Position numbers and translations under genes: made by a program. A stretch of DNA of 64,000 bases from Thermococcus peptonophilus (GTDB taxonomy: Archaea > Methanobacteriota_B > Thermococci > Thermococcales > Thermococcaceae): contig NZ_CP014750.1 of NCBI RefSeq assembly GCF_001592435.1, forward strand, positions 1,783,001 to 1,847,000. Direction: 5' to 3'. The stretch's first letter is position 1, and every line of letters begins with the position of its first letter. This document shows positions 7,584-16,680 of this stretch, piece by piece. Under the pieces are notes generated by a model. That model was not told where the DNA came from, ran no database searches, and saw nothing but the letters and a program-made list of their open reading frames with translations.

Positions 7584-7644
7584 GGGCTCGGAGGGTGTTC
7601 ACGTCATCATCCTTCCTCAGAATGCTTGCTACTCGTCATTGCCC
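7584..7644 (-). ncRNA. C/D box sRNA (2'-O-methylation guide)
   Basis: On the minus strand the order is: GGGC stem, A, box C ATGACGA, 12-nt guide GTAGCAAGCATT, box D' CTGA, 6-nt spacer, box C' ATGATGA, 12-nt guide CGTGAACACCCT, box D CCGA, GCCC stem. The 12-nt guide lengths, internal C'/D' pair and 4-bp closing stem match archaeal dual-guide C/D sRNAs of about 60 nt. Boxes C and D each deviate by one base. Predicted targets are the complements AATGCTTGCTAC and AGGGTGTTCACG; I cannot tell which RNA carries them. Confidence 0.75.
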
Positions 7645-7759
7645 ATGAAAAGTGCAGCCCATACTTTAAAACCCTTCCTGAAAAACGTTCGGTTTTGGAG
7701 TACTCAAAATCGTGCCAAGGTTTTTATGATGGATGTCTTAATGGTGGGTGGTGATTCAC

Positions 7760-8959
7760 ATGATCAAACCTTCCGAAAGGGCGATGGGCGTTGAGTACGC
7801 CATAAGGGATGTCGTCCTCCCGGCGAGAGAGCTTGAGAAAAAGGGCATTGAGGTAATCAGGCTCAACATAGGTGACCCCGGGAAGTACGACTTCCAGCCG
7901 CCGGAACACATGAAGGAGGCATACTGTAGGGCCATAAAAGAGGGTCACAACTACTACGGGCCGAGTGAGGGTTTACCTGAGATGAGGGAAGCTGTAGTTC
8001 AGCGCGAGAAGAGGAAGAACGGCGTGGACATCACCCCCGATGACGTCCGCGTCACAACTGCCGTCACCGAGGCACTTCAGCTCCTCTTTGGGGCACTTCT
8101 CGACCCGGGAGACAACATCTTGGTTCCAAGTCCGAGCTATCCCCCTTACACCGGTCTTGTCAAGTTCTACGGTGGAATTCCAAATGAGTACGAGACAATA
8201 GAGGAGAACGGCTGGCAGCCGGATATAGATGATATGAGAAAGCGCATAAACGAGAGGACTAAGGCGATAGCCGTTATCAACCCCAATAACCCCACAGGAG
8301 CGCTCTACGAGAAGAAGACCGTGAAAGAAATCCTCGAGCTGGCAGGTGAATACGACCTTCCCGTTATCAGCGACGAGATATACGACCTCATGACCTACGA
8401 GGGCAAGCACGTTTCACCGGGCTCGCTCACAAAGGACGTTCCTGTTATAGTTATGAACGGCCTCTCCAAGGTCTACTTCGCCACCGGCTGGCGCCTGGGC
8501 TACTTCTACTACATTGACCCCGAAAACAAGCTCGCTGAGGTCAGGGAGGCCGTTGACAAGCTTATGCGCATAAGAATATGCCCGAGCACCCCGGCACAGT
8601 TCGCGGCCATAGCCGGCCTAACGGGCCCGATGGACTACCTGGAAGAGTACATGAAGAAACTCAAGGAGAGGAGGGACTACATCTACAAGCGCCTCACCGA
8701 GATACCGGGAGTTAGCACCCAGAAGCCGCAGGGAGCGTTCTACATCTTCCCGAGGATAGAGGAGCGCTCCAAGTGGAAGAGCGACAAGGAGTTCGTCCTC
8801 GATGTCCTCCACGAGGCCCACGTTCTCTTCGTCCACGGCTCGGGCTTCGGAAGGGCAGGAAACTGGCACTTCCGCATAGTCTTCCTGCCGCCGGTTGAGA
8901 TACTGGAGAAGGCAATGGACAGGTTCGAAGAGTTCATGAGAAAGAGGATGGCAGAGTGA
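7760..8959 (+). CDS. Alanine aminotransferase (class I/II PLP enzyme)
   Basis: About 399-aa fold-type I aminotransferase, close in sequence to the P. furiosus alanine aminotransferase that forms alanine from pyruvate and glutamate during sugar fermentation. Visible are the NIGDPGKYDF N-terminal motif, NPNNPTG, the PLP lysine in NGLSKVYF (Lys237 from this start) and the substrate-binding arginine region WHFRIVFLPP. The ATG at 7760 follows GGTGGTGATTCAC; longer in-frame GTG starts fall inside that site. Monocistronic, with TATA-like TTTTTATGATGG near 7722. Substrate choice is inferred from family resemblance. Confidence 0.88.
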   Translation: MIKPSERAMGVEYAIRDVVLPARELEKKGIEVIRLNIGDPGKYDFQPPEHMKEAYCRAIKEGHNYYGPSEGLPEMREAVVQREKRKNGVDITPDDVRVTTAVTEALQLLFGALLDPGDNILVPSPSYPPYTGLVKFYGGIPNEYETIEENGWQPDIDDMRKRINERTKAIAVINPNNPTGALYEKKTVKEILELAGEYDLPVISDEIYDLMTYEGKHVSPGSLTKDVPVIVMNGLSKVYFATGWRLGYFYYIDPENKLAEVREAVDKLMRIRICPSTPAQFAAIAGLTGPMDYLEEYMKKLKERRDYIYKRLTEIPGVSTQKPQGAFYIFPRIEERSKWKSDKEFVLDVLHEAHVLFVHGSGFGRAGNWHFRIVFLPPVEILEKAMDRFEEFMRKRMAE

Positions 8960-8974
8960 TTTTTCTCTCCCTTT

Positions 8975-9178
8975 TCATCCGCCAGAGACGACGGGGATTA
9001 CCTCGACGTAAGCGCCGTCCTCTACTTTTTCTTCCTCTAGGGCGACCTTTCCATTCACCCTCGCTATGGCGCTCTCGGTGTTGAAGCCAACTTCTCTCAG
9101 GATGTCTGCTACGGTAACGCCCTTCTGCCACTCTATCTCCTTTTCTATTCCCCTTCCGAGGACCTTGACTTTTATCAT
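8975..9178 (-). CDS. ThiS/MoaD-family ubiquitin-like protein
   Basis: 67-aa beta-grasp protein ending in VVSGG. The terminal Gly-Gly is the site of adenylation and thiocarboxylation (sulfur carrier) or of conjugation to lysines (SAMP-type). The ATG at 9178 follows GGTGGGG; the TATA-like CTTTTATTG near 9208 gives it its own promoter. No thi or moa genes adjoin, so whether it is a sulfur carrier or a protein modifier is open. A JAMM protease gene of the desampylase type lies at 62582 in the same window. Confidence 0.8.
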   Translation of the reverse strand: MIKVKVLGRGIEKEIEWQKGVTVADILREVGFNTESAIARVNGKVALEEEKVEDGAYVEVIPVVSGG

Positions 9179-9222
9179 CCCCACCACCGGTTCTTGGTTT
9201 GGAGATCACAATAAAAGCGTTT

Positions 9223-10140
9223 CTAGTGGAAAAGAACCGTCCTCTTGAAAACGTCCCTATGGTTTCCAAAGGCCTCGAACATCGCCCCTGAGTAGCTTTC
9301 CACCGCCATGTCGAGGAGCCTGTTCAGGTTCGAGTTTATCTCGTCGCTCATGGGCATGTAGAGCGGGGCCGGCTCGTAGTAGTCCATTCCTTTAAGGAGA
9401 GACGTTGAGAAGTACCAGAGGGTCTTTTTGATCTTCCTACCCCTCACTGGAGAAAAGCTCGCGTCTCCACCGCCAAAAGCCGCGTGGAGGATGATTATCT
9501 TCTCGATTTCTACGCCCCTTCTAAGGGCAATCCTCCTCTCGGAGCTCGATATGTCTACGATCCTGTACCCGCTCCTCGTGGTGTCCTGGTATTCCACCTT
9601 TATCCCGTAGATCTCCTCTATCTTCGGGTCGTATACCAGGACGTCGGTGCCCCCTATGACGAAAATCCTTCCGTCCCTTACGTCCACAACGGTGTTCTCT
9701 GTGCTCAGGACGGGCAGACCCTCAGAAAGGGCCAAGGCGGAAATCGTGCTCTTTCCGGTGTGAGGATACCCAACAAAGAGAACGGCTTTTCCGTTTTCGT
9801 TTATAACGCTGACAGAATCCGTGATGAAAATCCTGCCTTTCCTTGCACCAGCCCTCGCGGTTGCTTGGAGGAGGAAGAACACTGGGGCCTCGTTTTTGTA
9901 CGCCTGCGGAACTGCGGATTCGAGCTTGTAGTAGTCTTTTGAATTGACATCGTAGAGGGAACTGAAGACCCTGAACTTCTCGCCCTTGAAGCGCTCGATG
10001 ATTACGTTTGGGCGGGCATCACCACGCAGAACATCTGGAAGATAGCGCCTGGCAAAGGTTGTTTGAAAACCGTCCTCAAAACCGTCGTCAAGCTCCCCCT
10101 CGAAGAGTACTCCAACGCCCCCGACGCTGATCATCGCCAT
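9223..10140 (-). CDS. HPr kinase-like P-loop protein
   Basis: 305-aa protein with a central HprK/PCK-like nucleotide-binding core: Walker A GYPHTGKST near residue 125, then LPVLSTENTVVDVRDGRIF, the arrangement of HprK-type kinases in which the strand after the P-loop carries acidic catalytic residues. There is no HPr or PTS gene nearby, and archaea of this group lack a sugar PTS, so the substrate must differ. The flanking N- and C-terminal regions are not recognisable to me. It is divergent from topA, with a TATA-like TTTATAACC at about 10160. Confidence 0.62.
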   Translation of the reverse strand: MAMISVGGVGVLFEGELDDGFEDGFQTTFARRYLPDVLRGDARPNVIIERFKGEKFRVFSSLYDVNSKDYYKLESAVPQAYKNEAPVFFLLQATARAGARKGRIFITDSVSVINENGKAVLFVGYPHTGKSTISALALSEGLPVLSTENTVVDVRDGRIFVIGGTDVLVYDPKIEEIYGIKVEYQDTTRSGYRIVDISSSERRIALRRGVEIEKIIILHAAFGGGDASFSPVRGRKIKKTLWYFSTSLLKGMDYYEPAPLYMPMSDEINSNLNRLLDMAVESYSGAMFEAFGNHRDVFKRTVLFH

Positions 10141-10217
10141 CGTTCATCATCTAGGGTGCGGGGTTATAAATCATTCGGAGAATTTTTATACCTCACGGCT
10201 AACTTCCTGAGAGGCCT

Positions 10218-12380
10218 ATGGTTACGCTCATCATCGCTGAAAAGCCCAATGTCGCTAGAAAGATAGCCTACGCTTTAGCTGAAGGCAAGCCCGTGAGGAA
10301 GACAATCGGCAAGGTTAGCTATTATGAGTTCACGCGGGACGGAAAGAAGGTTATAGTCGCCCCGGCCGTTGGGCATCTCTTCTCCCTTGCTCCAAAAACC
10401 AAGACCTACGGCTACCCTGTTTTCGACATCGAGTGGGTTCCCGTCTATGTTGCTGAAAAGGGGAAGAGCTACGCGAAGGACTACATTAAAGCCCTTGCAA
10501 CCCTCGCCAAGAGGGCTGATGAGTTCGTGGTTGCTTGCGACTACGACACTGAAGGAGAGGTGATAGGTTACACAGCCCTGAAGTACGCCTGCGGCGTTGA
10601 TCCCTCAAAGGCCAAGCGCATGAAGTTCTCTGCCTTGACCAAGAAGGATCTCCTCAAGGCATGGTACAACATGGAACCGACGATAAACTTCGGGATGGCA
10701 GATGCAGGAATAGCCCGCCACGTTCTAGACTGGTACTGGGGCGTGAACCTTTCGAGGGCTTTGACATCTGCCATAAAGCGCGCGAGCGGGAAGTGGATGG
10801 TTCTCTCGACCGGTAGGGTTCAGGGGCCTACTCTTAAGTTCCTGGTTGAGAGGGAGAAGGAGATACAGAACTTCGAGCCTAAGCCCTACTGGGTCATAAA
10901 GATGCTCCTTGAAAAGAACGGGGAGCAGTACACGGCCGTCTATGAGAAAGAGAAAGTTTGGGACGAGGAAGAGGCCAAAAAGGTAGTGGCGGAGGCCAAG
11001 AAGGGACCTGCATTCGTTGAGAAAGTTGAAGTAAAACAGCAGAGGAGAAACCCGCCTGTCCCTTTCGACCTTGGAACCCTCCAGAGGGAGGCCTACTCGG
11101 CCTTCGGCTATTCTCCAAAGAAGACTTTAGACATCGCGCAGAAGCTTTATGAGCGCGGGATCTGCTCGTATCCACGCACAAGCTCCCAAAAGCTCCCCAA
11201 GAACCTGAACTTCCGCTCGATAATACAGAACTTAGCCAAACTGCCGGAGTACAAGCCCTTCGCCCACGAGCTTTTGGGCAAGGAAAACCTCAAGCCGGTA
11301 GAGGGAAAGAAGGACGATCCAGCTCACCCGGCTATATACCCAACGGGCGAGCTTCCAAAGCCAGGTGAGCTGACGAAGGACGAGCAGAACATCTATGACC
11401 TTGTCGTCAGGCGCTTTTTGGCGCTCTTCATGGAGCCAGCTGTGAGGGAGAGCATGAAGGTGATAATAAATTCCAACAACCACCGCTTCATCCTGGGCGG
11501 TGCGAGGACGCTCAAGGAGGGCTGGCTGAAGGTTTACGGGAAGTACGTCAAGTTTGACGAGGTTATTCTCCCGGCCTTTAAGGAGGGTGAAGCCGTAAAG
11601 GTCATCCAGATAAAGCGCGAGAAAAAGAAGACTAAGCCACCGGCTCGCTATTCTCCAGCGGCGGTCATAAAGAAGATGGAAGACCTCGGCATAGGCACAA
11701 AGGCCACTCGCGCTCAAATTCTTGAGACCCTTTACAGCAGAGGCTACATCGAGGGCAAGAAGAAGATCAAGGTAACTCCCCTCGGAATGCGTGTTGTTGA
11801 GGCCCTCGAAAAGAACGTTCCGGATATAGTCAGCGTTGAACTAACGAGGGCCTTCGAAGAGAAGATGGAGGAAATAATGGCAGGAAAGGCGAACAAAGAC
11901 CAAGTCATCGAGGAGAGCAAGGAACAGCTGATAAAGATACTCCAGGTCTTCAAAGAAAAGGAGCTGGATATCGGCAAAATGCTCCTTGAGAGCACTGGAA
12001 CCGGCGTAACGACGAGCAAAGAGGCCGCGAAGAAAGCGGGGGCGGTTAAAGATACCAACGACGAGGAAAAATCCGACGGCAAGGCTGGTGGGGGAACTAC
12101 TCAAAAAGCCGAGAGGAAGCCCCTCGTCGTGGGTAAGTGCCCGAAGTGCGGCGGCGATCTCGTCATCCGCTACAACAGGAAGACAGGGAAGAGGTTTGTC
12201 GGCTGTTCAAACTGGCCGAAGTGTGATGTTACCTATCCAATCCTTCAGCGCGGGCAGGTTATCCCAACTGGAAAGACCTGCTGCAACGGTGCGCCCGTCG
12301 TAAAGATACGGGAGAAGGGCAGGGAATACGAGATATGCCTCGACATGAACTGCAAGGACTGGAAAAAGAAAGTGAACTAA
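10218..12380 (+). CDS. topA: DNA topoisomerase I (type IA)
   Basis: 720-aa type IA topoisomerase that relaxes negatively supercoiled DNA by single-strand passage. The N-terminal TOPRIM domain shows [13 protein letters not shown] and [11 protein letters not shown]. The catalytic tyrosine is Tyr318 in [12 protein letters not shown]. The C-terminus has a four-cysteine zinc ribbon (CPKCGG and CSNWPKC) and a second Cys-rich tail (CCNG, CLDMNC). No helicase domain, so it is not reverse gyrase, and no intein interrupts it. TATA TTTTTATACC near 10190; the stop overlaps the convergent membrane gene by 4 bp. Confidence 0.95.
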   Translation: MVTLIIAEKPNVARKIAYALAEGKPVRKTIGKVSYYEFTRDGKKVIVAPAVGHLFSLAPKTKTYGYPVFDIEWVPVYVAEKGKSYAKDYIKALATLAKRADEFVVACDYDTEGEVIGYTALKYACGVDPSKAKRMKFSALTKKDLLKAWYNMEPTINFGMADAGIARHVLDWYWGVNLSRALTSAIKRASGKWMVLSTGRVQGPTLKFLVEREKEIQNFEPKPYWVIKMLLEKNGEQYTAVYEKEKVWDEEEAKKVVAEAKKGPAFVEKVEVKQQRRNPPVPFDLGTLQREAYSAFGYSPKKTLDIAQKLYERGICSYPRTSSQKLPKNLNFRSIIQNLAKLPEYKPFAHELLGKENLKPVEGKKDDPAHPAIYPTGELPKPGELTKDEQNIYDLVVRRFLALFMEPAVRESMKVIINSNNHRFILGGARTLKEGWLKVYGKYVKFDEVILPAFKEGEAVKVIQIKREKKKTKPPARYSPAAVIKKMEDLGIGTKATRAQILETLYSRGYIEGKKKIKVTPLGMRVVEALEKNVPDIVSVELTRAFEEKMEEIMAGKANKDQVIEESKEQLIKILQVFKEKELDIGKMLLESTGTGVTTSKEAAKKAGAVKDTNDEEKSDGKAGGGTTQKAERKPLVVGKCPKCGGDLVIRYNRKTGKRFVGCSNWPKCDVTYPILQRGQVIPTGKTCCNGAPVVKIREKGREYEICLDMNCKDWKKKVN

Positions 12381-12745
12381 AGCGCCGCCATCATGGATAT
12401 CCCGAGAAGCAACCTGAAGAACCACAGCACTATGAACTCAACGGCTATTGCAATTAGGAAAGCTAGGGTAGCCTTGAACCAGTTGGTATCGAACACTACC
12501 TTTATCACCCAGATGTAGGCTATTATGCCAAGTATCCATCCGAGCAGTGGGATCATGAACAGGATTCCTGCCAGAATTCCGCCGCCAACGACGGCCACTA
12601 TTGACTTCCCAAGGCTCGCTTTTTTAATCCCGGCCAACTCTGCACCAAGGTACAGAACAAAGCCCGCTATAACCAGTGCAATGAGTATGGCAGTTAGACC
12701 CACTACTCCCATTGTGAACATTCCAAGACCCATTGGCCCGTGCAT
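12377..12745 (-). CDS. Four-helix integral membrane protein, function unknown
   Basis: About 122-aa hydrophobic protein with four predicted membrane spans and almost no soluble part. The N-terminus is Met/Gly-rich ([13 protein letters not shown]), which could bind soft metals, but no family is recognisable. I chose the ATG at 12745, which has GGGTGGT just upstream; a TTG at 12757 is possible. It runs convergent to topA with a 4-bp overlap of the stops and is not in an operon. Confidence 0.6.
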   Translation of the reverse strand: MHGPMGLGMFTMGVVGLTAILIALVIAGFVLYLGAELAGIKKASLGKSIVAVVGGGILAGILFMIPLLGWILGIIAYIWVIKVVFDTNWFKATLAFLIAIAVEFIVLWFFRLLLGISMMAAL

Positions 12746-12844
12746 GATACCACCCAATATTGTTTGGAGTTCGAGGCCTTAAACCTTTGCTAGATTAGTG
12801 CAGTCTAAGGAAAACATTTATCTGGGGAGGCATTACTTCCAAAT

Positions 12845-13648
12845 ATGCTGGACGCCGAACGCACGGTTAGGACATTGCTGGCAAACTCCGAGAGTGTTTT
12901 AAATGAACTCAGAAAACGGATTGCCGAGAACAACGTTACACTTGCTTTTCTCCTGGACATTCAGTCCCTCTTCGTCCTTGGCCTTGGAGATGCCAGTCTG
13001 TACGCTTTCGCATTAAACATGGACGACGTCGTTGAGGAATCCTACAAGTTCTTTCGCGAAGGATACTCTCTGATGAAGAAGAACGGCCTCTTAGTGAGCA
13101 ACCCTGATCTTGACCTCCAGCTTGGTGTGTTGAAAAATTTAGATATAAAACGTGGTTTTTCACTTGACAGACGGCTTTCAATGCTCGGAAGCCCAAAGGA
13201 AATACAGGTGTGGGTGAACAGAATAATTAAGCTTCGCAATGCCCTTCATGGTGTTTTTCCGCGTGACCCTCTTAGGGAGCTTGGCTACGGAATGTCGAAG
13301 GATGACCGGAAGTTTCCGCTCCTCTTGAAAGCCGTCAGGAGGATTTATGGGATGAACCCTCCCACCGTTGAGGCTCTATCGAGACTGTTATACCTTGAGA
13401 TGAAGCTGGGGCTTAAGCCTTCTAAACTGCCCTGTAAAGATGGTCTCTGTGAGGAGATCGCCTCGGTTGGGGACGTTGGGAACTTTGAAGTGGTGAGTTC
13501 GGGCGATGTTGAGCTCTACTACCGCTTCAAAGATAAGAAACACCTGGACGCCCCCTGGGGCCGGCTAACGATGGGGGAACCTGTTGAGGTAATCGTTTTC
13601 TCAAAGGAAAAGAAGAAGGGGTTCAGGCTGGTTAAAGAAGCTCCTTGA
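12845..13648 (+). CDS. Hypothetical protein
   Basis: 267-aa soluble protein I do not recognise. The first two thirds are mainly helical ([18 protein letters not shown], then a [13 protein letters not shown] helix); the last third is beta-rich and contains a CKDGLC motif, the only close cysteine pair. No signal peptide or membrane span. A TATA-like ACATTTATC sits about 25 bp before the ATG, so the mRNA may be leaderless. It overlaps the 3' end of the convergent geranylgeranyl reductase gene by 17 bp. Confidence 0.62.
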   Translation: MLDAERTVRTLLANSESVLNELRKRIAENNVTLAFLLDIQSLFVLGLGDASLYAFALNMDDVVEESYKFFREGYSLMKKNGLLVSNPDLDLQLGVLKNLDIKRGFSLDRRLSMLGSPKEIQVWVNRIIKLRNALHGVFPRDPLRELGYGMSKDDRKFPLLLKAVRRIYGMNPPTVEALSRLLYLEMKLGLKPSKLPCKDGLCEEIASVGDVGNFEVVSSGDVELYYRFKDKKHLDAPWGRLTMGEPVEVIVFSKEKKKGFRLVKEAP

Positions 13649-14819
13649 GGAGGTTGAGCCTCCTCTTGCTCATCAGAACCTTCGGGTGCTTCAGGAGGGT
13701 TTTTATGACTTCAACGTAGTCACCAGCAGCTATCTTCTCCGCGTCGGCGCCGCTGAGTAACTGGATGAACAGATCGAGGTCTTCATCAGTAAGCTTCTCC
13801 GTAACGCGCCTGACCTTGAGGACTTTTTCAAGTCTCTTTCCATCGGTCTCCCACCACTCCCTGGTGTAGTTCTGGAGGAGGGAGATGTTTTCCTCTTCGA
13901 GGGCCTTGACGATCCACTTGCTAGCTATCGTTCCTGCTTCCATTGCCTCGGCCATTCCACCGCCGTGCATCGGGTTTACCTGTCTGGCTGCGTCCCCAAC
14001 GACGAGAACGTTGTCCTTGACGAGCTCCTTGACGAAGCCCCCAACGGGAACAACGCCGACATTCACCTCGAGGAGCTTCTTTGCGGGAATATTGTTCTCC
14101 TTCAGCCACTTGTCGAGGTAGTACTTGGCGGTCTTTGGATTGTCGGAGTTTATGCCTATGCCGACGTTGGCCCTGTCCTCGTCCTTCGGGAAGACCCAGA
14201 CGTAACCCCTCGGGGCAATCTCGTTGCCGAACCAGAGATGGATTAAATCCGGGTCAAAGCCCTCTATGAGCATCTCGTACTCGTAGCTTGAGTCGAATTC
14301 GTGAGGTGGAGCGTAGGTGTTTATTCCGGCTTTCCTCGCTATGGTGCTCTCAACGCCGTCAGCCGCTACGATAATGTCAGCGTGAATCTCAACAGGCTCA
14401 TCCTCGTGCTTGGCCTTGATTCCGACTATCTTGCCGTCCTTTTTTATGACGTCAAGGGCCTCAGTCCTCGCGAGGACGTCCGCACCGGCCTTAGCGGCGT
14501 AGTAAGCGAGCATCTTGTCAAAGACCTTCCTCTCAAGGATGACCCCACTGACTTCCTTGTAGCGCATTTCAAGCTCGTAGCCGCTGGGGGAGTAGAGCTT
14601 GGCTCCGTAGATCTCGCGGTTGATAAATCTCTTGTCGTAGGGGATGTCGTACTTATCAAAGACCTTAATGCTTATTCCCTCGGCGCACTGCTTGGGAGTG
14701 CCTATCGCCCACTTCTTGTCGATGAGAAGGACTGAGAAGCCAGCTTTAGCGACGTTTCTCGCAACTATGGGGCCAGCGATACCAGAACCGACCACAACAA
14801 CGTCGTACTTCCAGGTCAT
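13632..14819 (-). CDS. Geranylgeranyl reductase family FAD protein (archaeal lipid saturation)
   Basis: 395-aa flavoprotein of the digeranylgeranylglycerophospholipid reductase family, which hydrogenates the isoprenoid chains of archaeal membrane lipids. It has an N-terminal Rossmann FAD motif [17 protein letters not shown], the family sequence PKQCAEGIS and the second FAD motif [18 protein letters not shown]. It lies directly downstream of, and 4 bp overlapping, a ferredoxin gene, a plausible electron donor: a ferredoxin partner is known for the Methanosarcina enzyme. Both are in one operon with surR, tying lipid saturation to redox/sulfur control by inference. Confidence 0.86.
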   Translation of the reverse strand: MTWKYDVVVVGSGIAGPIVARNVAKAGFSVLLIDKKWAIGTPKQCAEGISIKVFDKYDIPYDKRFINREIYGAKLYSPSGYELEMRYKEVSGVILERKVFDKMLAYYAAKAGADVLARTEALDVIKKDGKIVGIKAKHEDEPVEIHADIIVAADGVESTIARKAGINTYAPPHEFDSSYEYEMLIEGFDPDLIHLWFGNEIAPRGYVWVFPKDEDRANVGIGINSDNPKTAKYYLDKWLKENNIPAKKLLEVNVGVVPVGGFVKELVKDNVLVVGDAARQVNPMHGGGMAEAMEAGTIASKWIVKALEEENISLLQNYTREWWETDGKRLEKVLKVRRVTEKLTDEDLDLFIQLLSGADAEKIAAGDYVEVIKTLLKHPKVLMSKRRLNLLKELL

Positions 14820-15019
14820 TCGCTCACCTCCAGGGGTTCAGCGCTTAAAGCTCCAACGGGGCAGGCATTGATGCATATCCTGCAGCTTATGCACTTGTCC
14901 TGGATGAACTCCCAGCCGGTTGAATGCACCTCTATCGCGAGTGTCGGGCAGACGCCGGCACAACCGCCGCAGAGATAGCATTTATCTTCGTTCACAACCA
15001 CTTTAATCTTCTCCGGCAT
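14816..15019 (-). CDS. 2[4Fe-4S] ferredoxin
   Basis: 67-aa ferredoxin with two cluster motifs, [12 protein letters not shown] and [12 protein letters not shown] (each C-x2-C-x2-C-x3-C-P), enough for two [4Fe-4S] clusters. The ATG at 15019 follows GGTGAAACCG. Its start lies inside the 3' end of surR (overlap 17 bp) and its stop overlaps the reductase start by 4 bp. It probably feeds electrons to the geranylgeranyl reductase next door. It differs from the abundant single-cluster ferredoxin of these organisms. Confidence 0.9.
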   Translation of the reverse strand: MPEKIKVVVNEDKCYLCGGCAGVCPTLAIEVHSTGWEFIQDKCISCRICINACPVGALSAEPLEVSE

Positions 15020-15713
15020 CGGTTTCACCGCCCAGCTTCGCCTTCAGTCTTTCCTCATCAACCTCAATTACGCTGTCTTTTATTCTTAACGGTACGAATC
15101 TGTCCAGCTCCTCGGCCTTCTGCAGGACTTCCCTCTCCTTCAGGTTAAGCCTGTCTGAGAGCTCGTCAACTGTTGCCCTTCCGTTCAGGAGAACGTAGTG
15201 GAGAATTGCCAGCTGGGTCATGTCGCCGATCTCTTTGAGGTACGTGTCCTTTATTGATTTCATAAGCCTGTCCCTTCTGCTTTCGATAGCTCTAAGGGCT
15301 TCAAGAACTTTCTCAAGCTCTTTAGTAGCTCTCATGAACAGGTCTATCATCTCAAGGAGGTTTTCGGGGCTCTCCTTCAGCAGATCGAGGTTTATCTCTA
15401 TCTCCCCACCATGTTCATCGCCTAGGTCAAGGCCGCGGTACCAGAAGATGTTTGGTGTTATCGTGGCGACGTACGTTTTTGAAATGTCGATGTTGTAGTA
15501 CTTTCTCGCCGGGCCGATGAACGGGCCCTCTCTTTCGTAAGACTTCAAAATTCCCTCACGTTCCATGATTTTAAGGTGCTTTGCGACTGCCGTCGAGGAA
15601 ACGCTCACCTTGCTGCTAAGAAAGCTGAAGTAGCACTCAGTACAGGTGAGGTGGCTTAGTAAATCTCTCCTAACTTTGTTCCCGAGTATGTAAAAGATGT
15701 CCGGTTCAGACAT
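15003..15713 (-). CDS. surR: Sulfur-responsive transcriptional regulator SurR
   Basis: About 236-aa ArsR-like winged-helix regulator that switches Thermococcales from hydrogen production to sulfur reduction. The redox switch is the CTEC (CxxC) motif at residues 24-27, at the edge of the winged helix, followed by the recognition region SVSSTAVAKHLKIMEREG. A second winged-helix-like domain is at the C-terminus. Oxidation of the CxxC by sulfur is known to abolish DNA binding. The start at 15713 gives MSEPDIFYILG as in P. furiosus. It is divergent from pdo with an extended SurR site between, and upstream of ferredoxin and lipid reductase genes. Confidence 0.93.
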   Translation of the reverse strand: MSEPDIFYILGNKVRRDLLSHLTCTECYFSFLSSKVSVSSTAVAKHLKIMEREGILKSYEREGPFIGPARKYYNIDISKTYVATITPNIFWYRGLDLGDEHGGEIEINLDLLKESPENLLEMIDLFMRATKELEKVLEALRAIESRRDRLMKSIKDTYLKEIGDMTQLAILHYVLLNGRATVDELSDRLNLKEREVLQKAEELDRFVPLRIKDSVIEVDEERLKAKLGGETDAGED

Positions 15714-15763
15714 GCCCAACACCTGCCCAAATCTGTGACGTAAGGTTTATATAGTGAACATTC

Positions 15764-15780
15764 AACCTTAGGTTGCAAAC
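15764..15780. promoter_or_regulatory. Extended SurR binding site between surR and pdo
   Basis: Reads AACCTTAGGTTGCAAAC, i.e. AAC-n5-GTT-n3-AAC, the reverse complement of the published extended SurR consensus GTTn3AACn5GTT. It lies next to TTTATATAG (15746-15754), which on the other strand reads CTATATAAA and suits the surR promoter. It could therefore serve both divergent genes, consistent with known SurR autoregulation and control of pdo. Confidence 0.8.
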
Positions 15781-15817
15781 CTGGGGATTCCAGGCTGAAG
15801 ATGACTTCACACGGTTG

Positions 15818-15826
15818 GTTATAAAC
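15818..15826. promoter_or_regulatory. Core SurR half-site upstream of pdo
   Basis: GTTATAAAC fits GTTn3AAC. It overlaps a TATA-like TTATAAAC only about 20-30 bp before the pdo start, so binding here could block the pdo promoter. Only the core is present, not the second n5-GTT half, and a 9-bp match can arise by chance. Confidence 0.45.
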
Positions 15827-15847
15827 CTTTAGATGGAGGTGTTTGAT

Positions 15848-16528
15848 ATGGGACTCATTAGCGATGCCGACAAGAAGGTAATTAAGGAGGAGTTCTTCTC
15901 AAAGATGACTAACCCGGTTAAGCTCATCGTTTTCGTCGGGAAGGAGCACTGCCAGTACTGCGACCAGCTCAAGCAGCTCGTCCAGGAGCTTTCCGAGCTG
16001 AGCGACAAGCTGAGCTACGAGGTCGTTGACTTCGACACGGAGGAAGGCAAGAAGCTGGCCGAGCAGTACAGGATAGACCGTGCTCCAGCCACCACCATAA
16101 CCCAGGACGGCAGGGATATGGGTGTTCGCTTCTTTGGCCTTCCAGCCGGCCATGAGTTCGGCGCCTTCCTTGAGGACATCGTTGATGTCAGCAACGGCAC
16201 GACCGACCTCGCACCCGACACCAAGGAGGCAATTCACGGCGTTGATAAGGACGTCAGGATACTCGTCTTCGTCACACCCACCTGCCCGTACTGCCCTCTC
16301 GCCGTCAGGATGGCCCACAAGTTCGCCATCGAGAACACCCTGGCTGGAAAGGGCAAGATACTCGGCGATATGGTCGAGGCAATCGAGTACCCCGAGTGGG
16401 CCGATCAGTACAGCGTCATGGCAGTTCCGAAGATAGTCATCCAGGTGGACGGCGAGGACAAGATCCAGTTCGAGGGCGCTTATCCAGAAAAGATGTTCCT
16501 CGAGAAGCTCCTCGCTGCCCTCGAATGA
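15848..16528 (+). CDS. pdo: Protein disulfide oxidoreductase Pdo (glutaredoxin-like, two thioredoxin folds)
   Basis: About 226-aa protein made of two thioredoxin-fold units, each with a CxxC site: EHCQYCDQL in the first half and TPTCPYCPLA in the second. It exchanges disulfides in the cytosol of hyperthermophiles, where intracellular disulfides are common, and can couple to a thioredoxin reductase-like enzyme to reduce SurR. The ATG at 15848 follows GGAGGTG; the ATG at 15833 overlaps that site. Divergent to surR with SurR sites between, as in P. furiosus. Confidence 0.93.
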   Translation: MGLISDADKKVIKEEFFSKMTNPVKLIVFVGKEHCQYCDQLKQLVQELSELSDKLSYEVVDFDTEEGKKLAEQYRIDRAPATTITQDGRDMGVRFFGLPAGHEFGAFLEDIVDVSNGTTDLAPDTKEAIHGVDKDVRILVFVTPTCPYCPLAVRMAHKFAIENTLAGKGKILGDMVEAIEYPEWADQYSVMAVPKIVIQVDGEDKIQFEGAYPEKMFLEKLLAALE

Positions 16529-16554
16529 TTTTCCTATTTTTCTACTATGTATAT

Positions 16555-16579
16555 TTTAGTCCATCATGGGACTCAAAAC
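16555..16579 (+). terminator. Inverted repeat downstream of pdo
   Basis: AGTCC-ATCATG-GGACT flanked by TTTT on one side and CAAAA on the other, about 30 bp after the pdo stop and just after the T-rich stretch ATTTTCCTATTTTTC. Archaeal termination relies mainly on T-tracts, so the T-rich part may be the functional signal and the hairpin incidental. Confidence 0.35.
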
Positions 16580-16645
16580 GGCCTCACAAGGGTTCTTAAA
16601 CTTTACGCAACCGATATAAACCTTTTTCCTCCAGATACCACTCGA

Positions 16646-16660
16646 AAAGCTTATATATGG
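16646..16660 (+). promoter_or_regulatory. Promoter of the RNA polymerase operon (TATA box)
   Basis: AAAGCTTATATATGG is a strong BRE/TATA match about 65-75 bp before the rpoH start. The expected transcript begins near 16680, at or just before the small leader ORF, leaving a leader of about 40 nt. Confidence 0.6.
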
Positions 16661-16680
16661 GAAGCATCAGGTGGTGGGTA

